Below are positions 54,239-64,000 of a stretch of DNA of 64,000 nt, piece after piece. The DNA comes from Pedobacter rhodius (GTDB lineage Bacteria > Bacteroidota > Bacteroidia > Sphingobacteriales > Sphingobacteriaceae). Made by a program: the position numbers and the translations under genes. Position 1 is the first letter of the stretch. Every line of letters begins with the position of its first letter. Where the stretch lies: assembly GCF_027213645.1 (NCBI RefSeq), contig NZ_JAPWGL010000001.1, positions 930,001-994,000 on the forward strand. Direction: 5' to 3'. The notes beneath the pieces were generated by a model. The model did not search any database, was not told the origin of the DNA, and saw only the letters and a list, made by a program, of their open reading frames with translations.

Positions 54239-55057
54239 ATGGAGATTATAAAAAAATATGTATCTGCTTTGGCGAAAAAAGTAAATTTTATCGCAATAAC
54301 ATGCTTTGTGATGCTGAGTGGTTTTGCCATTTTCGGTTGGGCATCTTTTAGAAGGAACGATTCGAAAACCGTTGTTAAAAAGGCTCCGGTTGAATCGTTT
54401 TACCATTCGGCCAAGCCAGACCCGGTGAAAATTAAATTGCTGTCAGAAGTGTGCAATAAGATGTCGCTCAACCAGGATGAACTTTTTATCGAAGGCATTA
54501 TTAATGCAGGTAACGGTGCTGATTCAACCGATCGCATCGAGGCAGCAGATTATATTTTCAGCAAAAAAGGCGAGGCATTCTATTACAGGTTAGGGCAGGT
54601 TGAGACCATTAATAATGACGATTTAAGCATCTATGTTGATCATGGAATTAAAAAAATTATGATTTCTGCACCAAAAGAATATGGGGCTTTACCGGCAATT
54701 GCTGATGTGGGTAACTTACTTAACCGTATAGAAGAAGAAGGTTATGAATTAAAGGAAAAAGTGCAGGGCGAAAGTACAACACTTGCTCTTACAAATCCTA
54801 ACCATGTAAGCTGTAAAGCCTATTCTGTTTCTTTTAATACGAAAACCCTGCAACCCGAAAAAATCTTTTGCCGTATGAGCAATTTTCAAAATCCGGAAGA
54901 TGATAAGCTGGATAACCAGTTGGAAATTACTTTTAAAAAGATTGAAAAACATTCGGGCATTGAAAAATACCCAATTCAGAAGTATGTTCAGAAAGAAAAG
55001 GGAAATTGGGTATTAAATGCTGCTTTTAAAGAATATGAGCTCATTAACCTGCTTTAA
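54239..55057 (+). CDS. Membrane-anchored hypothetical protein of the RHS cluster
   Basis: 272 aa. One N-terminal transmembrane helix (FIAITCFVMLSGFAIFGWAS) followed by a soluble periplasmic part of about 230 residues, mixed alpha/beta, charged (FIEGIINAGNGADSTDR, MISAPKEYGALPAIADVGNL). No family recognised. It starts two bases after the giant gene and before the tandem repeats, so it is probably in the same transcript. Could be an immunity or anchoring protein; neither is shown by the sequence. Confidence 0.75.
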   Translation: MEIIKKYVSALAKKVNFIAITCFVMLSGFAIFGWASFRRNDSKTVVKKAPVESFYHSAKPDPVKIKLLSEVCNKMSLNQDELFIEGIINAGNGADSTDRIEAADYIFSKKGEAFYYRLGQVETINNDDLSIYVDHGIKKIMISAPKEYGALPAIADVGNLLNRIEEEGYELKEKVQGESTTLALTNPNHVSCKAYSVSFNTKTLQPEKIFCRMSNFQNPEDDKLDNQLEITFKKIEKHSGIEKYPIQKYVQKEKGNWVLNAAFKEYELINLL

Positions 55058-55691
55058 ACAAGCCGGTACAAATAAAATATTTAATCTACTGGTTGGTGTC
55101 TCACCGACCAGCTTTAAAGATTCCGGTCTGTGAGACACAGACCGGGAAAGTTGGATTACGAAAGGGTCTTCGACAGGCTCAGACTGACATAATGAGCTAC
55201 TTTATACAATTGACATTGTGCAAGCAGTGGAAATGAAGATTAACCTACTGGTTGGTGTCTCACCGACCAGCTTTAAAATTCCGGTCTGTGAGACACAGAC
55301 CGGGAAAGTTGGATTACGAAAGGGTCTTCGACAGGCTCAGGCTGACATAATGAGTTACTTTACAAAATTGACATTGTGCAAGCAGTGGAGTGGAAATGAA
55401 GATTAAGCTACTGGTTGGTGTCTCACCGACCAGCTTTAAAGACTCCGGTCTGTGAGACACAGACTGGGGGAAGTTGGATTACGAAAGGGTCTTCGACAGG
55501 CTCAGGCTGACATAATGAGTTACTTTATACAATTGACATTGTGCAAGCAGTGGAGTGGAAATGAAGATTTGACGAAAACAACTAAATGTCCTGTTGAAAC
55601 AGGAATCAGCACAATGAAGATGAAACATTTGAATGAAGTTTAAACGGTTTATAACGAATACAGATAAAACGGATTGGGAAATAATAAGATT
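55058..55691. repeat. ~160-bp tandem repeat, about 3 copies, before the RHS gene
   Basis: Units start with CTACTGGTTGGTGTCTCACC at 55086, 55245 and 55408 (159 and 163 bp apart, the last ending near 55569). Each carries the hairpin CCGGTCTGTGAGACACAGACCGG (10-bp stem), TGGTTGGTGTCTCACCGACCA, and GGTCTTCGACAGGCTCAG. Frames at 55218-55643 only restate the repeat. No gene in 55570-55691. Confidence 0.9.
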
Positions 55692-58600
55692 ATGATTAAG
55701 GCTCTTGCTAAACTAATATTTGCGGTTTTTTTTACAGCGGTTTTTGCGGCGAATTGTTTTGCTGCAACAGAACCTTATGAAAACTTTATAAAAGGGAGTT
55801 TAAAGGTAAATGATACACTGGTTGTAAAGGATGAGAAATTCAGGAACCCGCTTTTTAACTGGGCTGAAATTTCGAACATTACCGTACAGAATACGGTTTA
55901 CCTGAGGGTAATCGACGAGCAGCAGATAAGCCGGGATTTCAGCTGCCGGGTTAAAATTAAAATCGAATATTTTCAGCAGCCAAACCAGGTTTCACCTACC
56001 GTTATTGATTCAACCACCCTGTTTGTAAACTATAAAAAACAAGGTGGTTCAGTTTATAATGGTCTGGCCACTTATACTTTTAAAGATGGTTATCGGGTAA
56101 AGGTGACTGTTTTAGACCTTAGTTCGCCTGAATTCGGCAACCAGCTGCCCCCGGTATTTCAGTTAGGCAGTAACATTTTAATTGAGCGTAAATATGCATT
56201 TAAGCCCTTCTTGTTTATTAACCTCGACGGGCAAACGGAGAAGTCGGGCGGAAACTTGCAAAGAGGGGTAAATGCGGGGTCGGGTATTACCGGAAATTAT
56301 CTGTCGCTTTCCTGGCAGGCGATACTTGGCTCAGAAGAATTTGATTTGGAGTGGGTAAGTATTGATGAAGATTCAGAATGGGCTACGCTGGCTACTTCGA
56401 TGAAGAACGGGAATAGCAGCTTATCTAATGATGAACTTGCAGAATTGTTCCGAAACAATGCAACCCGCATTACGACGGCTGGACATGATTACCGGATTTC
56501 GCTCCTGTTTAACGCTAAATATATCGCGGCACGCATCAGGCAGGTTCAGTATACGACCGATGGATTCCGGTTAGAGGGCGACTGGTTTTATAAAAAAGAC
56601 AACAGTGAAGAATATGCCATCTGGGATTTAAACTGGCACGAGCAAAATTTAAACTGGCAATATTCGGCCAGTTATGCCGAAGAGGGTAAAAAGAAGGAGG
56701 TGGTGAGTTATTTTGACGGTTCATTAAGGGGGCGCCAAACCGTTACCCTTAACACTTCAGATAGTGTAGCTGTTGTGCAGGAAAATATTTACGACGAATT
56801 CGGACGGGCAGCCATGAGTATTTTGCCTGCCCCGATAAAAGAAAGTGTTTTAGCTTCTTTACATTATTTCCCGGCGCTGAACAAAAACCTGAATGGAAAG
56901 CCTTATAGTTTTATTGATCTCGATACCACTTTGTGTGAACCATTACCGGGGCCATTAAGCACTTTATCCGGCACCTCCAGGTATTATTCACCTCAAAATG
57001 ATTTTAGAAGTTTAAAGCTTTACAACAACTACATTCCGGATGCGCTGGGTTATCCGCTTTCCGTTACCCAGTATACACCGGACAACACCGGAAGGATAAA
57101 AATTCAGGGTGGCGTTGGGCGGACTTTCCAGCCCGATGCTTCGGTAAACAGCCATACCACGAAATATTACTATGGGAAACCCGAGCAATGGGAATTGGAT
57201 CGGCTTTTCGGGAATGATGTGGGTTATGCCGAGCATTACCTTAAAAATATGGTGATGGATCCGAACGGGCAGCTGAGCATCAGCTATCTGAATGCAAGCG
57301 GTAAAACCATTGCAACTGCCCTGGCCGGGGATAATCCGCATAACCTGGATTCGCTGGCTTTAAATTCAAAAAATAGCATTGATGAATTACAAACGAGCCA
57401 GCTGTTAAAACCGGAGCAGTTTAATTTCGACGCCAGCAGCCTGAAACTCAAGGCTACCACAACCTACATGGCCACCATGAATGGTGCAGGTATGTTAAAA
57501 TACAATATACAAAAACTCATTAGCCGCTACCCAAATACTTCATTTAAGCCCTGCAGCAATTGTTATTACGATTTAACCATACAGGTAAAAAACGATTGCG
57601 ATACACCGGTTTACTTTAACCGTACGCCGATAAAAATCGGTTCGATGCTGGCTGATTCTACCAATACCGGATTGCATACCGATAGTATACAAGTGAATTT
57701 TCAAAAAATAGGCGCCTATTACGTGACCTTTGAATTTGCTTTAAGCAAAAACGTTATTGAAAATTTTACAGATGAATACATTCGCTTAGGTCAAATTAAC
57801 GGTGCAGTGAAGCGTAAGGAAGATTTTATCCTTAAACAACTGGATTCCGCCCGGTTTATTGATTGTTTTTCTGATTGTAAAACGGCCTTGGAGAGGCTGG
57901 GGACCAGGAGTGAATTTACAGCAATGTTTAATGAACAGATGCGCCTGCTGGGTGATACCACCAGCTATTATGATGCTTACATCAATGGCTTATATGATAA
58001 CCTGCTTTCTTCAGCCACTGCATTTCATAACAATTGCGATAACCTGCAACCTTCGCCCTGCGATACCTATAGAACAGCCATGCTTGCCGATATTAACCCG
58101 GGTGGCCAGTTTGCTTTGTTTGATGCTGCCGGAAATGTAATGGAACCGGCTTCGAACCTGTTATTCACCTTCTTCCGCCATGGCGCATTTGATGTACTAA
58201 CGAACACCTCAGATCCCTTGCGGCTTGCCACACTGGTCAACAAAGAAGATGGCAGCGGAACTTTTTCACCCTATGATGCAGATTTTACATTAGCCGATTT
58301 ACTTAAATACTGGCAACCAGCATGGGCGGAGCAATTTTTAACCTTCCACCCGGAATACTGTAAACTTAAATTTTGTAATGATAACAGCGCATCCGTGAAA
58401 TGGGATGCAAAAATTGAGGAGATTACCTCTGTTACGGAACTGGCTCAAAAAATGGGTATAACGTATAATCGCAATACCATCTCCTGGCTTGCCAATGCCG
58501 ATCCATTTTTTAATGCGGGCGGGGCAGGCAGTAGCTTTAAAACCAATTTCGTTACTGATTTAACCGAATACAGCATACGTATACTAGGTGCAAATGATTT

Positions 58601-61600
58601 ATCTGTAAAAAATATTTCCGGCTTTGTTGATTTTCAGTTGTATTGCGCAGATACGACCGCAAGCACCAACAATATTTACAAAGGCCTCTGGAATAATTGC
58701 AGCCCGGTTGAAGATTGCCGGGTGGCAGATCGTGAATGGAACCTGTACAAAGGGATGTACCTGGAAGCCAAACTGCGTTACTTTAACGAGCTTCGGCAAC
58801 AACGTTGTGCGCAAAGCAATAGCTGTACTATTGGCGAACCAATTGCGATAGTACCGGTTCCGCAGACACCGTCTGATTGTATTTATGACGGGCCAACGGT
58901 AAATTCTGATAAAAACATTGCGCTGCAGAAACTCGCTAATGTGCTTGATACCGATGGTTCGGGCGCTGTGGAAATGTGGCTGTACAGCACCAATTATACC
59001 AGCCGGCAGTTTATTGCGGCTACGCCCGATGTTAAATACATGATGCAGGCCTGCTTTAACGGAAGCCGGGTGAGTGTGGATATTTTTCATTTAAAGCAAA
59101 CTGCACCTGATAATGTAGGTATCGTGCTTTCCAACCACATTACGGCCGACATTAGTGATTTGTTACCTATAAAACCCTGGATGCACCTGGCCGTACAGGG
59201 CTTAAATTCGGCAAACGGCGAACTGGAACTCTGGATAAATGGTAAGCAATATGCAGGCATTCCGGAAGCCTCTTCCGCGGGCTGTCCGTGGGGGATTACC
59301 AGTAATCCACTGAATTTGCCTGAAAACTTAAGCTCCATCCATCACCTGCGCTTGTACAGCGGCCGGAACATGACCCCTGATGAAATCAGGACAAATGCGG
59401 CAAGCGCTTGTTTCCTTGCTTCCGACCATACGGCGATGGACTGGTACCGCTTTAATGCCGGAAATACAGAGCAGCCACCTACCTGTGCAACATTGAGCTT
59501 TTTTTATGAAGCGGAGCAACTTTCTACAAACCAGTTCAGGGAAACGAATTACGCAATTGGTACCCGAAAAACCCACACCTTTATTAGCGGAAACGCTTCT
59601 GTACCGCCCGATGCCAGTCCGTATTGTGCAAACGGGACAGTACAAATGGTATTTCGTCCTTGCATTAATGTCTTATTCTCTTCTGTACCGACGCAGTTTA
59701 ATAACGTATGGCAAATTACCTGTACTGAAAATTTTAATGTAGACTGTTCTGGAAATGGGAGTGCAATCTTATATGCAGAAAGTGGTTCCGGATCCGTATA
59801 TTATCAAAATACGGTTGGCAATATCAGCGATGTACACCGGGTCATATCCGGTTATGCGGAAAATGATCCGCCGCCGTTAGATTGCAACACCGGTAATTCT
59901 TACCAGATTTATTATAACTGTTTAGTTGTTAGTTTACCCAATACTTCGGCTGTTATTACCTTCGATAATGTATGGGTAAATACCTGCCTTGGCGAATATA
60001 ATGGTACCGTTCAGTTCAGATCCGCCGGTAAAACAACTAATGCTTCTATGGCGGTACAACCCGTTTCATCAGTCATGCAGCAAGCAATACGGATGAATGT
60101 CGATTTATCAATGGTAAAACCAGAAGATGCATTGGCCGAACTGGAAGCCAGTAAGCAGGATAATCAACTTATCCTCGCCGATTATAAAACTAAGTTTATT
60201 TATGCCATCACTAAAGCGGCTCCTGAAAAAGCAACCGCTGCAAAAGGCCAGGCTGTTAAAGCTGAACTTTTTGATGCAGCGGAACTTAAACCTTATTTTG
60301 CTGTTGAAGGTACAAAGGGCAGTTATTCGATATTCAGGAATGTTTATGTGGCTAAATACATTCCGCAGGAAAACTCCATCAAAGCAAGGGAGGCACAAAC
60401 CCTGTTGAGTATATATGGAGGCGGCGGAACAGCTTCTGTACAAGGTAAAAGTATGCGTTCGGCAATGTTGGCCGAAAGTTCAAGCCCTAATGTTAATTCA
60501 TTAACGGCACCATCTGTTTGTGTAACCCTGCTTGATGAATTTTATGGTCCGGTTCCATCAGCATGTACCTATCAAAATGATGCACCAGATCAGATGTATC
60601 AAACAACCATTGCATTAAAGGATAGTAACGGGCAACCGGCAAGCTTGCTGCAGGATGTTACCGTTCGGGTTAAATATACGGTGCGTGTATTTGGTCTTCC
60701 GGTTGAAACGACTACTAATAGCGTCGACATTACGATTCCGGCCGGGCAAACGATAGCACATTATTTGTATAATTTAAAAACTTCTACAAATAATGATGAG
60801 TCTAACATTTGCAATGTAGAAACACGAACATTGGAATGTATTGAAAGCATCAGCGGTGCATCCTTTTGTTCGGAAACGACTTCTTGTGCAGGAACTGTTT
60901 TAAATCCTCCAATTAATCCGAACCCTGCAAATTGTCCTGATTATTTAAAAACGAAATTTTCGCACTTCCCGGAGGCAGCCGCTGTAGATCCCAATGCTTT
61001 AAACGTAGATTCAATGGTAGCCGAAGGCCGTGTATTGCAAGCCCAGCAGTATGAGGATGCGGCAGAAGGGCAATCGCAACAGTGGATGACTAACTTAGCC
61101 GAAGGCTTGAAAAATTATTCTGCAGATACTACTGCACTGCTTCGTTCTAAACTAAAAGAATTGTGTTTACTGGCCAGCGATAGTACCCATATTTATGGGG
61201 CGACTACTTTACCTCCGGGTAAGTTTATACTGGTTGGCAATACAAGTTGCCGTACTTTTGGCGAGGTTATCAAAGCGGTGACCGGCATCAGCGATTTCAC
61301 GCCTACCTTAAATCCATGGCTGATTTCAGGTCCATATCCTTATGAAGTAGTGCCTCAGCAAACCGAAGTGGTTATCAGTGCCACCAATACGGAACTATGC
61401 ACAATGCTGGCCAACCTAAACCCTAATCATTTGGGCCAGGCCGATTTTTATGCACTACTGCAAAGCCAGTTTGGTCAAAGGATGACCCTCTCACCAGAAG
61501 AAGTTGGCTTCCTATTAAAAGGCTGCGATAACTGTAAATTCCTGTTGGAAAAAGATTTGGTATTGCCGCAGTTTTTAATCCCTGGCTTTAAAGGCTGCGT

Positions 61601-64000
61601 AAGTAAGGATGAACTGGGCATTGCCTATACCGAATTGATTGCTGCTTTTGGGCCGCAATTTTCCCAGACCATGGACAATGCCGAAACCATTGTAACCAAT
61701 TATTTTAACCAGAAATGGGGCTTTACATTGAGTTTTGATGATTACAGAAATTTTGGTGAAAGTACTCAAACCCAGTTGTGCAACCTTCCTCCATATACTG
61801 AGGCAGCCGAAGACCGGTATGCCTGTGCCAAAACACTTATCGAACGGGCCCATGGCGATGGCAGCAGGGAATACCTGGATTACCTAACCGAAGCCCGCCG
61901 TACCTTCCAGGAATCTTATATCAGCATCTGTGCCGCTGCCCGGGCCGAGGTAAGCGTAAGCAGCAGGCAAAAGATTTTTCATTACACGCTTTATTATTAC
62001 GATTTGGCCGGGAACCTGGTGCGCACCATTCCACCGGAAGGCGTACATTTCCTGAATACGAATGAGTTGGCAACTGTAGCCAAAGTACGCGCTGCGGGTA
62101 ATATATCCTGTAATTATAACGGGCCAAATACGGTTTCAGATGAAGATGCCGCTTTACAGAAACTGTCGACGGTATTAAGCTCAACCGCATCGAACGCGGT
62201 GGAAATGTGGCTGTACAGCGATTTCAGCGGCAGCCGACAGTTTATTGCGGCCACGCCCGACTTGAAATACATGGTACAGGCCTGCCAGAATGGTAAATAC
62301 CTGAATGTAGAAATTTTCAGTCTGAGCCAGAGTGCTTCGGGCAATATGGTCATCAATTTAACCAACCAGGTAACGGCTGATGTAAGTAATATTTTACCGC
62401 TTGCACCTTGGACCCATTTAGTGGTACAGGGGAATAACCTTTCGACCGGTGCTTTACAAATTTTTGTAAATGGTAAAGCCTATAACCCGGTTGGTGGTAA
62501 ACCGGTAGCGGGTTGCCCATGGGCCATTGATGCGATGCCATTGCGGATGCCGAGGAATTTTACGGCAATGAAACATTTAAGGCTGTATGAAAACCGACTG
62601 ATGTCAGCAGCGGAAATTAAGGCTAATGCGGAGAACACCTGCTTTATGGTGAGCGATACTACGGCTTTAAGCTGGTACCGTTATAACGTACCACAAGAAG
62701 GCGGACCAACCACCATTGCTTATAACTCTACGCAAGAGAGCCAGGTGGCCGGTATTTACCCTGAACACGGGCTTCCGACGACCTATGCCTACAATGCGAC
62801 CAACCAGGTGGTGCAGCAGTATACACCTGATGGCGGAAGCAGTAAGTTCTGGTACGATTACCTGAGCCGTTTAGTGGTTTCGCAGAATGCGAAACAGGAA
62901 GCAGCCAAAGATTACAGCTATACCCGTTACGATGTTTTGGGCCGAATCACTGAAGTAGGACAGAAACACACCGGCACCAATGTACTGACCGACCCGGGCT
63001 ACCTGGCGGGTACCACCATCACCAATTTCCAGGCCAGTGGCAATAACAGCCAGCTAACGGAAACCCTTTACGATGAAGCGGCACCGGCAATAAACGGTAC
63101 GCCAAGCGGCCTGGTACAAAATAATTTAAGGAAAAGGGTAGCGGCTAGTATTTACCGCGAAACGCCGAACTCAGCAGCTATCAATGCAAGCTATTATAGC
63201 TACGATATGGCCGGCAATGTTAAAAAGCTTTACCAGCAGGTGAACGGGCTTGGACTGAAAACGCTGGATTATGAATATGATTTGGTGAGCGGGAAAGTAA
63301 ACTTACTGGCTTATCAGCACGACAAACCGGATGCTTTTTATTACCAGTATAAATATGATGCAGAGAACCGTTTAACGGAAGCCTGGAGCAGTACCCAGGC
63401 AAATATCGTAAGTTATGGTTTTGGCAGCAGTTTGAACGACCCAACGCGGCGACTGGATGCCAGTTACCAGTATTACCTGCACGGCCCACTGGCCCGTATG
63501 GAACTGGGGCCAGGTTTAGCTTTGGTACAGGGCATGGATTATGCCTATACTTTACAAGGCTGGTTAAAAGGGGTGAACGGCACACACCTGGATGGTGCAC
63601 AAAGTGATATGGGCCAGGATGGCACAGTAGTCGCAAAAGATGCTTTGGGTTATAGCCTGGGTTACTATGCCGGCGATTACCAGCCGATTGGGGGCAGCAG
63701 TGCATCGGCTTTTGCCTCTACTTATCAGCAAAATTTAGGTGACATTACCGGCAAAAACCTGTACAACGGTAACATCGGCAACAGTACCTATGCGATAGCT
63801 AAAATAAAAAATGGTGCAACGGTAGGTTACACCTATAAATACGACCAGTTAAACCGTTTGAAAGCCCTTCGCCAGCATGGCTTAAGCGGCACAGGTATCT
63901 GGACGAGCAATAGCCTGACCAATAATTATAAAGAAGATTTTAGTTACGATGGTAACGGAAATATCTTAGCCTTAATGAGAAACGACTCGATCGGGCAGGT
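55692..64000 (+). CDS. Giant RHS/YD-repeat protein with duplicated LamG-like domains, 3' incomplete
   Basis: Starts MIKALAKLIFAVFFTAVFAA with a signal peptide ending near NCFA; spot checks near 56.0, 58.6, 60.0 and 62.8 kb all read through in the same frame, and the frame is open at the window end (about 2769 codons). N-terminal region has DRLFGNDVGYAEHYLKNMV and YLNASGKTIATALAGDN, a block of Bacteroidota RHS proteins. LamG-like domains lie at about residues 1062-1257 and 2138-2333 (VEMWLYS ... RQFIAATPD ... LRLY). FHYTLYYYDLAGNLVRTIPP and, from about 2357, YD repeats follow (TTYAYNATNQVVQQYTPDGG, FWYDYLSRLVVSQNAKQ). The C-terminal tip, where RHS proteins carry toxins or variable domains, lies beyond the window. 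Confidence 0.9.
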   Translation, partial: MIKALAKLIFAVFFTAVFAANCFAATEPYENFIKGSLKVNDTLVVKDEKFRNPLFNWAEISNITVQNTVYLRVIDEQQISRDFSCRVKIKIEYFQQPNQVSPTVIDSTTLFVNYKKQGGSVYNGLATYTFKDGYRVKVTVLDLSSPEFGNQLPPVFQLGSNILIERKYAFKPFLFINLDGQTEKSGGNLQRGVNAGSGITGNYLSLSWQAILGSEEFDLEWVSIDEDSEWATLATSMKNGNSSLSNDELAELFRNNATRITTAGHDYRISLLFNAKYIAARIRQVQYTTDGFRLEGDWFYKKDNSEEYAIWDLNWHEQNLNWQYSASYAEEGKKKEVVSYFDGSLRGRQTVTLNTSDSVAVVQENIYDEFGRAAMSILPAPIKESVLASLHYFPALNKNLNGKPYSFIDLDTTLCEPLPGPLSTLSGTSRYYSPQNDFRSLKLYNNYIPDALGYPLSVTQYTPDNTGRIKIQGGVGRTFQPDASVNSHTTKYYYGKPEQWELDRLFGNDVGYAEHYLKNMVMDPNGQLSISYLNASGKTIATALAGDNPHNLDSLALNSKNSIDELQTSQLLKPEQFNFDASSLKLKATTTYMATMNGAGMLKYNIQKLISRYPNTSFKPCSNCYYDLTIQVKNDCDTPVYFNRTPIKIGSMLADSTNTGLHTDSIQVNFQKIGAYYVTFEFALSKNVIENFTDEYIRLGQINGAVKRKEDFILKQLDSARFIDCFSDCKTALERLGTRSEFTAMFNEQMRLLGDTTSYYDAYINGLYDNLLSSATAFHNNCDNLQPSPCDTYRTAMLADINPGGQFALFDAAGNVMEPASNLLFTFFRHGAFDVLTNTSDPLRLATLVNKEDGSGTFSPYDADFTLADLLKYWQPAWAEQFLTFHPEYCKLKFCNDNSASVKWDAKIEEITSVTELAQKMGITYNRNTISWLANADPFFNAGGAGSSFKTNFVTDLTEYSIRILGANDLSVKNISGFVDFQLYCADTTASTNNIYKGLWNNCSPVEDCRVADREWNLYKGMYLEAKLRYFNELRQQRCAQSNSCTIGEPIAIVPVPQTPSDCIYDGPTVNSDKNIALQKLANVLDTDGSGAVEMWLYSTNYTSRQFIAATPDVKYMMQACFNGSRVSVDIFHLKQTAPDNVGIVLSNHITADISDLLPIKPWMHLAVQGLNSANGELELWINGKQYAGIPEASSAGCPWGITSNPLNLPENLSSIHHLRLYSGRNMTPDEIRTNAASACFLASDHTAMDWYRFNAGNTEQPPTCATLSFFYEAEQLSTNQFRETNYAIGTRKTHTFISGNASVPPDASPYCANGTVQMVFRPCINVLFSSVPTQFNNVWQITCTENFNVDCSGNGSAILYAESGSGSVYYQNTVGNISDVHRVISGYAENDPPPLDCNTGNSYQIYYNCLVVSLPNTSAVITFDNVWVNTCLGEYNGTVQFRSAGKTTNASMAVQPVSSVMQQAIRMNVDLSMVKPEDALAELEASKQDNQLILADYKTKFIYAITKAAPEKATAAKGQAVKAELFDAAELKPYFAVEGTKGSYSIFRNVYVAKYIPQENSIKAREAQTLLSIYGGGGTASVQGKSMRSAMLAESSSPNVNSLTAPSVCVTLLDEFYGPVPSACTYQNDAPDQMYQTTIALKDSNGQPASLLQDVTVRVKYTVRVFGLPVETTTNSVDITIPAGQTIAHYLYNLKTSTNNDESNICNVETRTLECIESISGASFCSETTSCAGTVLNPPINPNPANCPDYLKTKFSHFPEAAAVDPNALNVDSMVAEGRVLQAQQYEDAAEGQSQQWMTNLAEGLKNYSADTTALLRSKLKELCLLASDSTHIYGATTLPPGKFILVGNTSCRTFGEVIKAVTGISDFTPTLNPWLISGPYPYEVVPQQTEVVISATNTELCTMLANLNPNHLGQADFYALLQSQFGQRMTLSPEEVGFLLKGCDNCKFLLEKDLVLPQFLIPGFKGCVSKDELGIAYTELIAAFGPQFSQTMDNAETIVTNYFNQKWGFTLSFDDYRNFGESTQTQLCNLPPYTEAAEDRYACAKTLIERAHGDGSREYLDYLTEARRTFQESYISICAAARAEVSVSSRQKIFHYTLYYYDLAGNLVRTIPPEGVHFLNTNELATVAKVRAAGNISCNYNGPNTVSDEDAALQKLSTVLSSTASNAVEMWLYSDFSGSRQFIAATPDLKYMVQACQNGKYLNVEIFSLSQSASGNMVINLTNQVTADVSNILPLAPWTHLVVQGNNLSTGALQIFVNGKAYNPVGGKPVAGCPWAIDAMPLRMPRNFTAMKHLRLYENRLMSAAEIKANAENTCFMVSDTTALSWYRYNVPQEGGPTTIAYNSTQESQVAGIYPEHGLPTTYAYNATNQVVQQYTPDGGSSKFWYDYLSRLVVSQNAKQEAAKDYSYTRYDVLGRITEVGQKHTGTNVLTDPGYLAGTTITNFQASGNNSQLTETLYDEAAPAINGTPSGLVQNNLRKRVAASIYRETPNSAAINASYYSYDMAGNVKKLYQQVNGLGLKTLDYEYDLVSGKVNLLAYQHDKPDAFYYQYKYDAENRLTEAWSSTQANIVSYGFGSSLNDPTRRLDASYQYYLHGPLARMELGPGLALVQGMDYAYTLQGWLKGVNGTHLDGAQSDMGQDGTVVAKDALGYSLGYYAGDYQPIGGSSASAFASTYQQNLGDITGKNLYNGNIGNSTYAIAKIKNGATVGYTYKYDQLNRLKALRQHGLSGTGIWTSNSLTNNYKEDFSYDGNGNILALMRNDSIGQ

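Noticed and set aside
55218..55643. Two similar ~62-codon frames sharing GLRQAQADIMSYF
   Set aside because: Both come from the tandem repeat units before the RHS gene, with no start signals of their own.
57012..63705. Many frames on both strands inside the RHS giant
   Set aside because: The + frame starting at 55692 reads through coherently with RHS and LamG motifs wherever checked; the others are shadows.

Overview
The window is from a member of the Bacteroidota, most likely a Sphingobacteriaceae (Pedobacter/Mucilaginibacter-like) soil or plant-associated bacterium. This is inferred from a SusC/SusD pair, AT-rich Bacteroidota-type promoter boxes (TAnnTTTG), a GntR-controlled pentose/deoxyhexose region, PepSY/DUF2271/ApbE genes, giant Bacteroidota-type RHS proteins, and many dispersed palindromic intergenic repeats. 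No rRNA or tRNA gene was seen.

Region 1 (1-17.9 kb) is for plant and cell-wall sugars. It opens with the end of a fucose-type permease, an SDR and a zinc dehydrogenase (probably L-fucose oxidation). A strong bidirectional terminator follows, then a leftward arabinose operon (araB-araD-araA-sodium symporter). A GntR/AraR-like regulator stands between this and a rightward rhamnose operon (rhaT, fused aldolase/lactaldehyde dehydrogenase, RhaI-type isomerase, kinase, FMN lactate dehydrogenase) that can take rhamnose through L-lactate to pyruvate.

Region 2 (17.9-30.4 kb) starts with a 222-bp tandem repeat and a TlpA-like thioredoxin. A SAM-I riboswitch then precedes a SusC/SusD pair; between them is a 27-codon ORF ending in Cys codons that overlaps a stem-loop. 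Next comes an array of ~159-bp repeats with a frameshifted GIY-YIG gene inside, an intact IS4-family element with perfect 16-bp inverted repeats and a 9-bp target duplication, and a Pif1-like helicase with an HRDC-like end.

Region 3 (30.4-37 kb) carries a small double-glycine leader peptide followed by its own terminator, an HlyD-type adaptor and a C39-peptidase ABC exporter: a compact peptide secretion locus with no visible modification or immunity gene. A HAD-IIA phosphatase, a 55-aa two-helix membrane protein and a fatty acid desaturase follow.

Region 4 (37.3-42.8 kb) is a flavin redox cluster: ankyrin protein, DUF2271, a PepSY-flavodoxin-reductase fusion, and convergent ApbE flanked by copies of one dispersed repeat.

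Region 5 (43.9-64 kb) is a six-gene block of secreted giants: a 777-aa predicted outer-membrane protein, an Fn3-like protein, a small lipoprotein, a 2163-aa SpvB/RHS-type protein, a membrane-anchored protein and, after a tandem repeat, an RHS protein of more than 2769 codons that runs off the window and carries a duplicated LamG-like domain. Its C-terminal tip, where polymorphic toxins carry their variable domain, lies outside the window.
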